From the NCBI GenBank assembly GCA_019775845.1, contig JADQAV010000032.1, forward strand, positions 186,001-250,000: a stretch of DNA of 64,000 bases, given 5' to 3'. The translations under genes were made by a program, and so were the position numbers. Shown piece by piece: positions 1 through 10,445 of this stretch (within the stretch, counting starts at the first letter, position 1; the number at the start of each line of letters is the position of its first letter). Under the pieces are notes generated by a model. That model had not been told where the DNA came from. It searched no databases and saw nothing but the letters and a program-made list of their open reading frames with translations. Origin of the DNA: Myrmaecium sp. VS I D KN 1 (taxonomy: Eukaryota; Ascomycota; Dothideomycetes; Valsariales; Valsariaceae).

Positions 1-1717
1 AGGTCCGATCGGAGGAATATTATACCAGATCACGTGGATGATTAATTCTCGATATTACGGACTACCTTCCAGGCACTTGGACGGTGGCGTTCGTGGCTGG
101 TGGATGGTGGGTGTGCTGGGCTGAGTGTGGCTTGTGTGAGGTGGGAAGGGGAAGGATCTAGATCTTTGTTTTCTGGATGTTGATGTGGATCTGGGATGAA
201 CTGCTCAGGCTGAGATTCTTCGAGGTTTCGCTGATGTATGGATACACATGTCTTCACTGTTCTTTATTTGTTTGTCTGGTTTTACTGTGCGAGTGTTTGT
301 TCGCACGTTTAGGCGTGTCCATCTATTCACATTGCCTTGCTGCGTCCGTACATGTCTTCTGCTGCTTGCTGCTCGCAGGAGAACCAGATCAAGCCGTTCT
401 ACCAAGGCCTAATTTGCATACGTACATATCCGCTGTATCAGAAGCACTCCCGGGTCGTCTTTCTCAAGAATCACTTCCTCCCTATCCCCACTCCGGTCCG
501 TTGTCTCCTTCGGCCATGTCCGAGGGTGAACAACGTCCCTGCTTCGAGTCCTCTTGCTGAAAGATGAGCGTTGCTGCCGTTCTCCACGTGGCTGACAAAC
601 GAAGAGAGAGGGGCGCTGGCTCTGTGCTAAAGCAGTGATGGGACTTTCACTCCGGACTGTCTGCGTGCGTGCGTGTCGTTCTTCCCGCTTCGGACATGAC
701 CGAGATGTGAGAGGTACTACGGCGGGGTGGAGGGGTTTGGGGGCGTGGAGTGGAGTTTGGAGAGGGAGTTGTATAGTACATCTGCCCGTCTAGAACGGCC
801 AGCTTCGTGCGGATACCCACACCCACTCCAGACCCCTTCTCCTCCCCATCACTCGGTCGCTCGCTTGTTATAACGAACCGGTATACACACACGGACGGAA
901 TGGAACGACCTCGAGGTCTTGCATAAAAAAAAAAAAAACCACAAACCCAACTCCCGACTCCCCACTCCTCACTCCTCCGTACTGCCCCTCCCTCCTCCAG
1001 ACCCCTGTGCTCCGCGCCCTCTCTCGCTTGCCCTTCGGAGCTGAACGAAGAAAAGGGGATAGAGCAAGCCTCAGGGAATACTCTTCAAAAGGTACGGTGC
1101 GTGCGTACGTGCGTGGTCGGTCTCCCCGTTCGAACAACGGAGGTGTGTCCGGTCCGGTCGGGTTGTTCTGGAACGTTGCGTCGGACGGTGTGCCGTCCCG
1201 CCGCAAGGGATCATGGGTTTTTGGCAGCCGCCTTCGTTCGGCCGTTGTGGAGAGTAAGAAGAGGAGGCGCTGGTGCTGGCGCTGGCGCTGTCAGCTCGTC
1301 GGTGATGGGGATGAAAAGGGTTGGGATGGGTTGGACCAGAATATCCGCCATCTCGGTTCTTGGATCTTTTTCTCTGCCTCGCAGCGATACCGGCCCGCAC
1401 TGACTCTCAAGGTACCATGACAGACGGACCCGTTGTGGAAAGGACGTATGGTGATGACTTTTTCATGGAAATAGAACAGAGGACTCCGTGATATATAACC
1501 CGTGCCGAAAAGAAAACAGATAAAGAACATGACAGAAGCTGTCTGTCGATATGCACTAAAGCACAAGACATACCTCCTCTTTCCCTCCTCCTCCTTCTCC
1601 TCCCTGATCCTCGCCTCTCCTCTCTCCTTCCCTCGTTTGCTTTATGGCTCCAGTACCTCAACCAGCTTTTTCCCGCCCTTCCCCTCAATCCCCTCTCACC
1701 CCCTCCCCTTTCCCTTC
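1..1717. other. Intergenic or unassigned left edge
   Basis: No gene can be supported here. Several open frames of 60-140 codons exist on both strands, but none shows family motifs or a convincing splice structure. A terminal exon of a gene entering from the left cannot be excluded around 150-560. The stretch 1560-1717 is strongly pyrimidine-rich on the + strand and is probably the 3' UTR of the minus-strand OST2 gene. Confidence 0.4.
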
Positions 1718-2342
1718 TTAGTTGATAAAGTTGACACAGAAGAAGTGCAGAATGAAGCTGCCGAACACAAAGTCGGCGAAGGCGCGCTCGTCGGAGACAG
1801 TTTGAAACTCGGCCCGGTTGGCTGGGTTGGTCTGGATGCGCAGGCTGGCCGTGAGGACGAACTGGCCGACGGTCGCGCTGAAGCCGGAGAGGAAGGCGTT
1901 GAAGGGCTGGATGGAAGGGGGAGATCAGTAGGTTTTCTTTTATCCTTCTTCTCTTTGATGGATGGATAGGAGAGATGTCTCGTGCGGGGGTCTGTGGCTG
2001 GGAAAGGTGAACACATACGTAGTTGCCCGCCAACACGCAGTAGAGGAACTGCAGCGCACCGACAACGACGAGGAAAGCGAGGAAGGTGTCGAGCAGCTTC
2101 ACCCGCTGCGGCGTCTGGCTCACGTAGCGCTGCCAGACGCCCTGGAGGATCGTCTGGGCATCCGCGTTCTTGGAGCTGATGGCGGCGCCAGCGGACGGCT
2201 TGACCGGTGTGGAGGCCGCGGTCGACGTTGTGTGCTCGTGGGAGGCGGCGCTGGCGGGGATGACGGAGGGCGAGGGTTGCCGGTCGATGGGGGCGGTGGT
2301 GGTGTTGCTGCTGCTGCCGGTCTTGCGGTTCTTCGGGGCCAT
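1718..2342 (-). CDS. OST2: Oligosaccharyltransferase subunit OST2/DAD1
   Basis: Small integral membrane subunit (DAD1 in animals) of the ER oligosaccharyltransferase, which transfers the lipid-linked glycan to Asn of nascent proteins. Model: complement(join(1718..1906,2019..2342)), 170 aa, with a 112-nt intron (GTATGT donor, CAG acceptor) that joins ...LAGNY to PFNAFLSGF. The first ~60 residues are a low-complexity Ser/Thr/Pro/Ala extension. The conserved core follows: a WQRYVSQTPQRVKLLDTFL block, a membrane helix (FLVVVGALQFLYCVL), the hallmark FNAFLSGF, a second hydrophobic stretch, and the terminal FADFVFGSFILHFFCVNFIN. The chosen ATG opens with MAPKNRK. A longer frame extends upstream but has no family similarity. 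It is divergent from the TMEM14-like gene with 469 bp between the starts. Confidence 0.95.
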
Positions 2343-2811
2343 GATGATCGATGTGCGGTGGTGGTGGTGGTGAGCGGGTGGGTGAGTAGGATGAAGGCTT
2401 GTCCGAGAGGGAGGGTTGGTGAGGGTAGAGGGAGTGAAGAAGCAATTGCAACAAGCAACAAGCAATGGCAATGGCAATGGCAAAGGCGGAGGTGGTGCGG
2501 CGGAGAGATGGAGATAGCTTCGCGGGGTTTCGTTGGAGGTGGTTGAGGCCACGACGTACTGTAGCTTCCGGCCGCGCAACGCGTGGACCCTGAGGCACCG
2601 AACATGACAGGGCTGAACGTTGACGGGCTCGGCGCTGACTAAGGACGGCCCCGGAATGCCATCGACATCATCGCTCCCCGAGCTTCTTCTGCTTACTCTC
2701 TCACATCTCAACCGCATTCCCCACAGTATCCCATCGCATTCACACGTCTTCGCCTCCTCCACCTCTCATAAGTTTCAAGGACTCACCTCAATCAGCCCCC
2801 AGATCAGTACA
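2343..2811. promoter_or_regulatory. Divergent promoter between OST2 and the TMEM14-like gene
   Basis: The 469 bp between the two start codons must hold both promoters and both 5' leaders. The OST2 side contains a short CAATGG-type repeat (about 2463-2483) and purine-rich DNA. The right side is C/T-rich and leads into the TMEM14-like ATG. No TATA box is obvious. Confidence 0.5.
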
Positions 2812-3300
2812 ATGGTACGTACTCACATGGAGCCTCGACATCTCCCGCATCAATCAACTCCGCGCCAGCTCCGCATTCCCCCTCCAACAGCAACAGCCTC
2901 CAGCTAACACCCGCACGCCCAGGCTCTCGGCGACATCGCCCTCCTCCTCGGCGCCCTCACCGCCGGCGGCGGCATCACCGGCTACATCCGCACGGGTTCC
3001 GTTCCCTCCGTCGCCGCCGGCGTAACTGTCGGCACTCTGGTAACCTCCCTTCCCCTCCAATCCCCCCCCCAATCCTCCCCAGCTAACCAATCCCGTCTCC
3101 AGTACGCGTTGGGCGGATACCGCATCCGCAACCGGCAACCGTACGGCGTGGAGCTCGCCCTGCTGGCCTCCGTCATCCTCGCCGGCAGCTCCGTGCCCCG
3201 CGCGCTCAAGACCCGGAAGCCCCTTCCCATCGGCCTGAGTTTGTTGGCGACGTATGGGTTGTATAACTTTGGGATGGCGTGGGCGAACCGTGTTCAGTGA
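2812..3300 (+). CDS. TMEM14-family (UPF0136) small membrane protein
   Basis: Join(2812..2814,2923..3039,3103..3300), 105 aa. The protein is almost entirely four glycine-rich hydrophobic segments: LGDIALLLGALTAGGGITGY, a short SVAAGVTVG segment, VELALLASVILAGSS, and LPIGLSLLATYGLYNFGMA. This matches the length and layout of the TMEM14 family; animal TMEM14C is a mitochondrial protein linked to heme synthesis. The first coding exon is only the ATG, followed at once by a GTACGT donor. The acceptor CCCAG at 2922 restores M-ALGDIA, with a CTAAC branch site near 2904. The second intron is 63 nt and has its own CTAAC. Fungal function is inferred from the family only. Confidence 0.88.
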
Positions 3301-4111
3301 GGGGGTAGTGTGGCGTGCGGACGGCCCTTTTTTGACGTCAATGGCAAGGGTTATGTTATCGTGTATGATATGGTATGGTATGAGAAACGAGGTGGAAAAG
3401 GATGTCTGGAATAATGATTCGCGATGCAGCCATGCAGTTCGGCTTTTTATTGCCCTTGCTCCTCGGAGCTTTGCCGGGGCGTGAGGGCTGAGGCGGGCCG
3501 CGGTGCTCACCCGAAAGTGGACAAGAAAGGAATAAGGGTTGACAGATCCTGAATGAATTCCATCTGGTCTTTTACCGCGCCTCTCGTTTCTCTGCGAAAT
3601 GTGCTTTTTGGGGACGCGAGAAGAGGAAAAGATCCCTCCTTGCCCAACGCAGACGGGAGCTTCCTATGTGCACGATGCGGAGAATCTTGTTCTTCGTAAA
3701 GTATATATATGTCCCCTTACCAGGTCGCCATGTGCTTGTACGATGGTATATGATGTTCGCTTAACCCGCTGGACCACCACGAGCGTCAACGTTTCCGTAT
3801 AATCCGATCCTTCTAAATAGTGAGGGAAGAGCAAGCCTTAGTTGGCCCCGTGAAGCGAGGAGATATAGAAAAGCAGAAAGCAAAGCAGAGGAGATCAACC
3901 GGGGACTGTGATGGGGGATGAGAGAAAAGGAAAAAGGAAAAAAAGGGGGAAAGGAACCTGACTTCCTGAACGGGCGATCTCGTCCCGGAAGCAGAAGAAT
4001 CCGTGAGACGGGTGGCCCAATTGCGAGCTCCAGATGGGAAATGTTCCCGAGCCTGAGGAAAAAAAGAGAAACAATAGCAACGAGGGCAGTACGCGACGAC
4101 GATACGACTCC
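3301..4111. other. Intergenic, convergent 3' ends
   Basis: Lies between the 3' ends of the TMEM14-like gene and RTC4. Both 3' UTRs are expected here. No open frame has recognisable content. Confidence 0.5.
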
Positions 4112-5979
4112 TTAGTCCTCGTCGGACGGGATGTCCACCACCGGCGGTGGAGAAGGGTACTGACTCGACTCAAGCAATCCAGCGCTCTCCTCGCCATCCT
4201 CAGCATCATCAAAACCGCTATGTCGACGGGGTCCCGCAAGCCACCCGCTGACCCTCCCCGCCTCGCCCTCCTCCTCATTGACGAGGTCACCAACACCAAT
4301 GCTGGCCTTCAGGATCTGCCGGGCCGCCGGCGCATCGATGCGCATGTCCTCCATCACCAGGCGGGTGGCCAGCTCAGGCACGAGGACGGCCTGGACGAAG
4401 CCGCTGACGCCGGCGGCGGCGATGAGGCGGTCGGACGGGGCGCGGCGGCGGATCGGCCCGCTGAAGCGGGCGAGCACGCACTCGCCCAGCAGCTTCGCGC
4501 CGCGGGTGCCGTAGTAGCCCGGCGTGAGCTCCTCCAGCAGGCCCGACTGCATGCCGTGGTAGAGGGTGCGGCCGGCGCCGGCGTCGGTCCGCTCGCGCAG
4601 CCGGTCGCGGTAGTAGGAGGGCGCGTCGTCGGCGAGCACGGCGGCCAGGTGGCCGTGGTGCCGCTGCACCCGCACCGGCAGCGCGTCCCAGTCGATGGCC
4701 GGGTAGTGGCACGCGTCGTACTCGGCTTGGGCGGTCCGCTTCTGGTGCGCCCGGCAGAACTGTGTCTGCGCGCGGATGAGCATGGCGGGGTGCTCCAGGT
4801 GGAACTGCTTGAGCAGGATCGGATCGACCTCGACGCCACACATCGGACAGACGGACGGTCGCTGGGTCGGCTCCGGCTCCGGAGAGAGGCTGGGGGAGTG
4901 CTCGCCGCGTTGGATTTGGGAAGAAAGCACAGCGTCTTCGGAGGCGAGGGATGAGAGTGGTGAGCTGGAGAAGAGGGGATTGAACTTCTTGCCGGCTGGA
5001 GACCCAGGGGCGCTTGCCGGCACTATGAGTTCCGGAGGTTGTTCGAATGTCGGACCGGCCTTTACTTTTTTCGTTCCCACGTTCGAACCGGGGCTCTCGA
5101 ACTGGGGTCGCTTCCGACTGCCGCCGTCCGGTTCTATGTCTGGGATGGCCCGGAAGCTTTTCGCGTTCATCTGTGCCGACGTTGCGGCTCTGCCTTTGTT
5201 GCCCAGCGTCTGGAACTGAGACCTTCGTATGTTTAAGCCCGTATCTGAGTCATCCGAGTCCGGTGGCGGTCTCGACGCGGGACCTGGCAGTGGTTTGTTA
5301 GCCGCTATATATATACGGAGTAGATCGCCATGCATCGAAGTTCATGCAGCTTCCCGTCCGCGTTGCACATACCTGCCCGCATCTTCGAACCACTCCCCTT
5401 CACGTCCGTTCGAGGCGCATGTATATTCGTGAACGACCCCACCATCGGCTTTCTACTGAACGTTTTAGGTGGTTTCCTGGGCCGTCTGGCGTCCATGTCG
5501 CCGAAAAGCTGGTCATCTTGCTGTTCCTGCACCTGCCTTGACGGCTTCTTCGCCGGGCGCGTCGAACCCAGCAGCCCACTCGCCCGAGCCTCTGCCTGCT
5601 GCCTCTCCTCCGCTTTGTTTATAACGGCTCTTTGTAGCCTCGCTGAGGGCTTGCGCAATGCCTGTGGCCGTCTACGATCCGGATCCGGCGCCCGGCTGGC
5701 CCGTGGGCTGGTCTCCGCACTCGAGAGATGCTTCGAGCTCTGCTCCTCATCACTCGAGTCTATCGGCGGGGAATCGATAGGAATCTCATCTTTCGGCTTC
5801 GAGTTCGAAGTTCTGACGGAACGTCCGGTCGTCGTCGTTGGTTTACCTCCGACCTGGCTGAGGAGGGGGCCTCGGCGGTGCTTGTACTGGCCCAGTCGCG
5901 GGGAGGCGCCGTTTCCGACGTTGTACTCGTAAGTCGCGCGAGGCATGGCCATGGCGAAGCGTTCGGCAGGGCAGTTCAC
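4112..5979 (-). CDS. RTC4: Restriction of telomere capping protein 4 (RTC4-like)
   Basis: Complement(join(4112..5283,5373..5979)); the intron (GTATGT...CCAG) joins KMRAG to PASRPPPD. The N-terminal ~300 residues are a basic, Ser/Pro-rich disordered region. After it comes a zinc-ribbon-like VCPMCGVEVD pair, then the RTC4 domain: FCRAHQKRTAQAEYDACHYP, a YPAIDW strand, YHGMQSGLLEELTPGYYGTR and ending near ILKASIGVGDLVNEEEG. In yeast RTC4 modulates cdc13-1 telomere-capping defects and its molecular role is unclear. The start is uncertain: in-frame ATGs lie at 5979, 5952 and 5946. The latter two have G at -3 and may be the real start, so the length is 593 aa or slightly less. Confidence 0.85.
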
Positions 5980-6443
5980 CTGGGTTCAGCCGTCATTGCT
6001 CTGCCGACTTCTGGTGGTTCGGGCAGCTGCCGGCGGGCGCTCGTACGGTGGTGGACTCGAGGTTGCGGGCCTGCAGATACGCGAGGCCTCAGCGGAGGAA
6101 CACGAGGTGCCTGAACTCGAAGGATCTTGAACCCAGTTGTGAATATCTCTCCGCGCCACCTCAAACTGCCGATAGAAGCAATATGCAAGGCTGTGATCGA
6201 TTGACAATGGCCGGAATTGAATTCAAGGCGTCTCAAGACCTTGCCTGGATTCCCAGTTGTTCACAGCGTTGCTTCACGCTTCGAGCCCCAGCGTACAGAA
6301 ACGTCCTCATGTGCTTTCAAGTATGTAACCATGAACATCGCTTCAGCATTCAGCTTTTGGAAAATCTCCAATCCTCCCAACGCCAAAAGAAATATGTACA
6401 GAAACCAGATATAACCCATGGATATCATGACGACCGTCCGTCT
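5980..6443. other. Intergenic between RTC4 and RCL1
   Basis: Promoter and leader of RTC4 plus the 3' UTR of RCL1, both minus strand. Nothing else is recognised. Confidence 0.5.
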
Positions 6444-7715
6444 CTACGCAGCCTTTTTACCCACGTTCCCAATTCCCCTGCCCTTAACGCTGACCACAAT
6501 ATTCTTGTGTCGGTCATCTTCCTCCTCCTCGTCCTCCTCATCATCATCCTCTCGGTCGACGACGCTGGTGGTGGCATCTCTCAGACCCCAACCGCTCGCG
6601 CCGAAAGCCCTCAAGTCCCTACCGAGGGCGATAATCTCCTCCGATCCCACAACCTCCCGCCCAAGCTGCAGTCTCCCCACGTCCTCGCTGCCCATAGCCA
6701 TCATGATAAGCATCACCTTCGCCCCAAGCCTCGTCGCGCATCCACCCTCATGGATCTTCTCCAGCAATTGGAACGCCGCGCGCTTCCCGATTTCCTCCGG
6801 TGTGATCCCGCCCTGATGGCCGCTCGCCGCGTCCGACTCGTACAGCACGCCACTGCTCGTCTCGGCCACGAGACTCAGGCCGAAACCGACGCCGACCTTC
6901 TTCTTCGCCGCGGGATCGCTCCGGACGAAGCCGGCGACGACCGGCGCGCTGCTGGTGTCGGAGAAGATGTATGTGTCCGGCACGAACCGGTTGAGGATGC
7001 CTCTGGCGGCCTCGATCATTCGGCCGTTATTCGCTCCGGCCACGCCGACGGCATACGCCACACCCCGGATCCTCTTCACTCTCCCGGCACCCAGCAGATG
7101 TAATGTCTTGGGCAGCCGGACCTGATGGTTGCAGATCAACTGCACCTCTCCGCCACCACCCTTGCCATTCGGACCCACGCCGCTTCTCCGGAGTATTCTC
7201 AGCTCCACGTTCCGCTCGACCCCAAACCGCGCCAACAACGGCAGCACCGCCGTCCGCACCGTGTCCACACTGACGTCTCCAGTTTCCGTCGCCGAGGTGA
7301 TCACGCCGGGGCCAGAGAAAATGACATTGACGCCGGCCTTGGCGAACGGCGCCAGCAGCGCCAGCGGGATGAGGAAGTAAGACACGCCGCGCGTGTTGTC
7401 CACGGGCAGCTCATGCGTGACCACGCCGCCGGCACTCGCGGCGCCGTATCCCGCCGCGCATCCGACGATCAGGCCGGGCTTGTAGAGCAGCGTCGTGCCG
7501 GTGACGGAGAGTTCGATGTGGGAGCCGTTGGTGACGGTGTCGAGCAGGCGGAGCAGCGAGACCTCATGCGGGGCGAGACCCGGGTGCGTCGGCGAGGAGG
7601 AGCGGATCTGGGAGATGCGGATGGGAGTGCCGGTCAGGGTTGCGAGGAGGAGGCGCGTGGAGAGGTGGGCGTGCGTGGTGAGTTTGAGCGGCGGGAGCTC
7701 CACCGCGAGGGACAT
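6444..7715 (-). CDS. RCL1: 18S rRNA processing protein RCL1 (RNA 3'-phosphate cyclase-like)
   Basis: Single exon, 423 aa. This nucleolar protein of the RNA 3'-terminal phosphate cyclase fold partners with the GTPase Bms1 and is required for pre-rRNA cleavage in 40S biogenesis. The cyclase fold is seen throughout: an APHEVSLLRLLDTVTNGSHI helix, TGTTLLYKPGLIVGC, a CNHQVRLPKTLHLL insert region, the C-terminal GHQGGITPEEIGKRAAFQLL motif and GLRDATTSVVDRE. The end is a patch of about 12 Asp/Glu residues followed by a basic tail, longer than a minimal family member. Middle and 5' codons are C-ending and the last part is G-ending. Confidence 0.95.
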   Translation of the reverse strand: MSLAVELPPLKLTTHAHLSTRLLLATLTGTPIRISQIRSSSPTHPGLAPHEVSLLRLLDTVTNGSHIELSVTGTTLLYKPGLIVGCAAGYGAASAGGVVTHELPVDNTRGVSYFLIPLALLAPFAKAGVNVIFSGPGVITSATETGDVSVDTVRTAVLPLLARFGVERNVELRILRRSGVGPNGKGGGGEVQLICNHQVRLPKTLHLLGAGRVKRIRGVAYAVGVAGANNGRMIEAARGILNRFVPDTYIFSDTSSAPVVAGFVRSDPAAKKKVGVGFGLSLVAETSSGVLYESDAASGHQGGITPEEIGKRAAFQLLEKIHEGGCATRLGAKVMLIMMAMGSEDVGRLQLGREVVGSEEIIALGRDLRAFGASGWGLRDATTSVVDREDDDEEDEEEEDDRHKNIVVSVKGRGIGNVGKKAA

Positions 7716-8519
7716 CTTGAGGGGGGGTTCGGGTACCGCAGTCGATTTAATACATGGGCAACAGGTCCAAAAGTGTGCTGAGCAGAAAAATATGGTGGAC
7801 TAGGCGGGATCCGGGCGTGATGTCTACCGCTGGAAGGTTTGCGATCGATCGCTCGTATGGTATTGGAGACTTTTTTGGCGGCAGTATTCTGGGGTTCCGT
7901 TGGCGGTGAGTGGGTAGCGCAGCCTAGGTGCGCAGCCTCGGCTTCATCCGGCGCACCATGCCTGAATAGGTAATCATATTCACAAACCCAACATGGAATG
8001 CAAGAGTGCGCTCCAGTGAGATGTTGAAGGGGAGTTTCTCGGTCGGTATGGGACTTGAAAGTTGATCATGAAATCATGGTGCAATTAGGGTAAGATATAT
8101 CTGAACACTATCGTTCCATCTGCACTTCTCTATACAAGATCGAGTGCTTATTGGTATATCAAGCCTGTCTTTCTCGTCGAAGTATTTTTTTATCTCAGAG
8201 CGCTCCTTTTTGCTGCACTGTGAAGATCTCCTCCTCACCTTACTCCTTGCACTCAACGCAGTGCTCTGCTCGCTCTATATCACAGCCCTTGAAGGTGCTG
8301 GATGAACCCTCACTTTTCTGATGTCGTTTTGTGCACCACGCCCACAAGGCTAAAAGGCTCGATTCACAACAAAATCATATCAGCGAAAGTAAGGCTTCTT
8401 TTATTTCTATAGGGCAGCGATGGAATGCCGGATCCTCATTCACTTCTTATTCGTAATCGTAAGTCATAAACATGATAGTGCTCGAAACTATGGTCGTAGC
8501 AACTGGGTCGTAAGCTTCA
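7716..8519. other. Intergenic between RCL1 and the LanC-like gene
   Basis: Promoter of RCL1 and 3' UTR of the LanC-like gene. Composition drops to balanced, AT-richer DNA at about 7900. No gene is supported and no small lanthipeptide-precursor-like frame is seen. Confidence 0.5.
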
Positions 8520-9641
8520 TCACAGGTCATTGTATCCCAGGAAAGTCTTCGGGATCCCTTTGTCAGCGACCGCCCAAGCCCAGGCTCTTCCTGCTTCGCC
8601 GCACCACAAGGATGCCGGGTCGTCCGACTTCTCTAGCATGCCATCCTTCTCCATCGCCTTGATCTCATGTCCCGTCGTGTACGTCAAGAAATGGTGGAAA
8701 TCCTTGTCCTCCAGAGCAAGAGCGTTGCCGGATATACCATGACAGAGGCAGGGCTCTTTCGTGAGCAGACCTCTCTCAAGAATAGCCGCGCGCCCTTTGC
8801 GAATCGCAGAATCGATACGGTCCTTGAGGTCCGGGAAGTATTGCCGGATGGTGACAAGCGACGCCACGACGCCCGGGGCACCATGGCAAAATTGCACTAA
8901 GCGGTCCTTCCCGGGCGGGATCGATGAAGGCCAGTTGCCGCTCTCATACTGGTAGCTCAGGAGCGCGCCAAGGTCCGCTTCCAGCTTGGGTGCCCAGCTC
9001 GGGTCGGTCAAGACGATTTGCGTAATGATTCCAATGGCTCCGTGTGCTGCGCCGAGATACGCTTTTCCGTGCCATTTCCACGGGCGGGGTGTCTCCATGA
9101 TCGCATCGATAACCTCATCGGCGGTGTCGTTGATCAAATCCAGGATCTCTTTGTCGTTGCGGAAGATCGACCTCACCAAGCGTAGGAAATACAGGTAGCC
9201 TGCCCGACCGTATAGCCATTCGTTCGATGCTTCCGGCTCGGTCGTGACGGCCGCGTAGTTGCAGAGCTCACGGACAGTATCCTTGTCTTTCGCCGATGCG
9301 GCATAGAGAGCGAGCATAGCCATGATGTCGTCGCTGATACCGCATTTACTAACCGTGGGACCAGAGAACTCCTTGATGTGAGCCTGTGCTTGCTCAACGT
9401 ACGCCGCGGACCAGACATTCAACGGGTAGTCGTCCACTTTCATGTCCGGATACAACCGATGGAGAGCGAAGAAAAGGTACGCGACCGAAAGGGGCCCGTA
9501 GTAGAATCCGCCTCCGGGTGGAATCTTATCAGGCGGATGCTCGCTGACAAGTCGAGTCAACGAAGCCATCAGCTGCTTCGATGCATCGCGTTTGGCTGAA
9601 GCACCATCGTTACGGAAGTAGCGCGGGCGCTGAGCAGCCAT
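8520..9641 (-). CDS. LanC-like protein
   Basis: Single exon, 373 aa. It has the alpha/alpha-barrel LanC-like fold, with repeated Gly-containing turns: LYGRAGYLYFLRLV, YLGAAHGAIGIITQ, FCHGAPGVVASLVTI and CLCHGISGNALALE. The residues expected to bind zinc in the LanC/LANCL family are present: Cys in FCHG and the Cys-His pair in CLCHG. The C-terminal SLWCGEAGRAWAWAV replaces the usual SLFEGxAG box. Eukaryotic LANCL proteins bind glutathione and add it to dehydroamino acids; that role here is inferred from the family. No transmembrane or signal segment. A bacterial-type lanthipeptide role is unlikely because no precursor or dehydratase gene is nearby. Confidence 0.9.
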   Translation of the reverse strand: MAAQRPRYFRNDGASAKRDASKQLMASLTRLVSEHPPDKIPPGGGFYYGPLSVAYLFFALHRLYPDMKVDDYPLNVWSAAYVEQAQAHIKEFSGPTVSKCGISDDIMAMLALYAASAKDKDTVRELCNYAAVTTEPEASNEWLYGRAGYLYFLRLVRSIFRNDKEILDLINDTADEVIDAIMETPRPWKWHGKAYLGAAHGAIGIITQIVLTDPSWAPKLEADLGALLSYQYESGNWPSSIPPGKDRLVQFCHGAPGVVASLVTIRQYFPDLKDRIDSAIRKGRAAILERGLLTKEPCLCHGISGNALALEDKDFHHFLTYTTGHEIKAMEKDGMLEKSDDPASLWCGEAGRAWAWAVADKGIPKTFLGYNDL

Positions 9642-10445
9642 GGGTTTTCTTCTTTCACAGAGATGCAGAAGATATAGATGATCGCTTTGTTCCCAAGGAA
9701 ATGTTGTCTTGCTTACTCCAAGACTTCAGCAGTTTAAGTTTGATCGTTCTGGTGCTAGAAGCGAGGAAGTGTACGAGTAGGAGATGGTAGGTATTGAAGA
9801 TGACGTAGGAGTCAGCCGATTGCAGGGAAAATATGCAGACGCTCGTTTCGCCAAGCGAAGCACGATCAAGTGGATAGAAGCAGGGACATCATAAGCGTTA
9901 CCAGCATGTATACTCTATAGCTCTCGTGGGAATTGAAGCGCGCAAAGGAGCGCCAGCACCCCTATCTGGTCTATAGATTTAACCTTTCTAGCTTTCAGGT
10001 TTCCACTTCGCGCTACACCCTCCGTGCAACTCTAACTGCCGTTCTGGGTGCGGCTTCTTTGGTAGAGCGCAGAGGACTCTCTTCGCGGTCGTCCTGCGAA
10101 TCATAGAGGTTGTTGCTTGACTCCTGTTCCATCTCATGGGTTTCTGATGGTCGCTAGGTTTCCTAGTACTAATGGCATACAAATCCCCGAGACCTCCAGG
10201 AAAGTTACGATCCCCAGGTATATCGGACCAGCAAATATCCAACAAGGCTGAGGAACCTTGCCCGCCGACCATGACTGACTCCAAGTTATGCCGCTTCAGA
10301 AGACGACTCGTGTTACAGTTGGCCGTCTCCCATCCGCTCGCTCCTCTAGGAAGAGATGGATTCGGGCTGCTTCTCCGTTGAAAGCTTCGGCGAAGAGCGC
10401 ACTCTTCTGAATGGAAAGTTAAGGTATGGAAAGCGACGAAGTTGC
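9642..10445. other. Intergenic between the LanC-like gene and OGG1
   Basis: Promoter of the LanC-like gene and 3' UTR of OGG1. Balanced composition, no recognisable coding content. Confidence 0.5.

Noticed and set aside
1407-2762. Long minus-strand open frame of 451 codons over OST2
   Set aside because: It reads through the OST2 intron and 3' region in the wrong frame. Only the part starting MAPKNRK matches the OST2/DAD1 family, and the rest is low complexity.
4034-4954. 306-codon plus-strand frame across RTC4
   Set aside because: Antisense to the conserved RTC4 domain; Ala/Val/Arg-rich shadow.
8520-9641. A lanthipeptide-like biosynthetic system around the LanC-like gene
   Set aside because: No dehydratase, precursor peptide or transporter adjoins it. 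The neighbours are RCL1 and OGG1.
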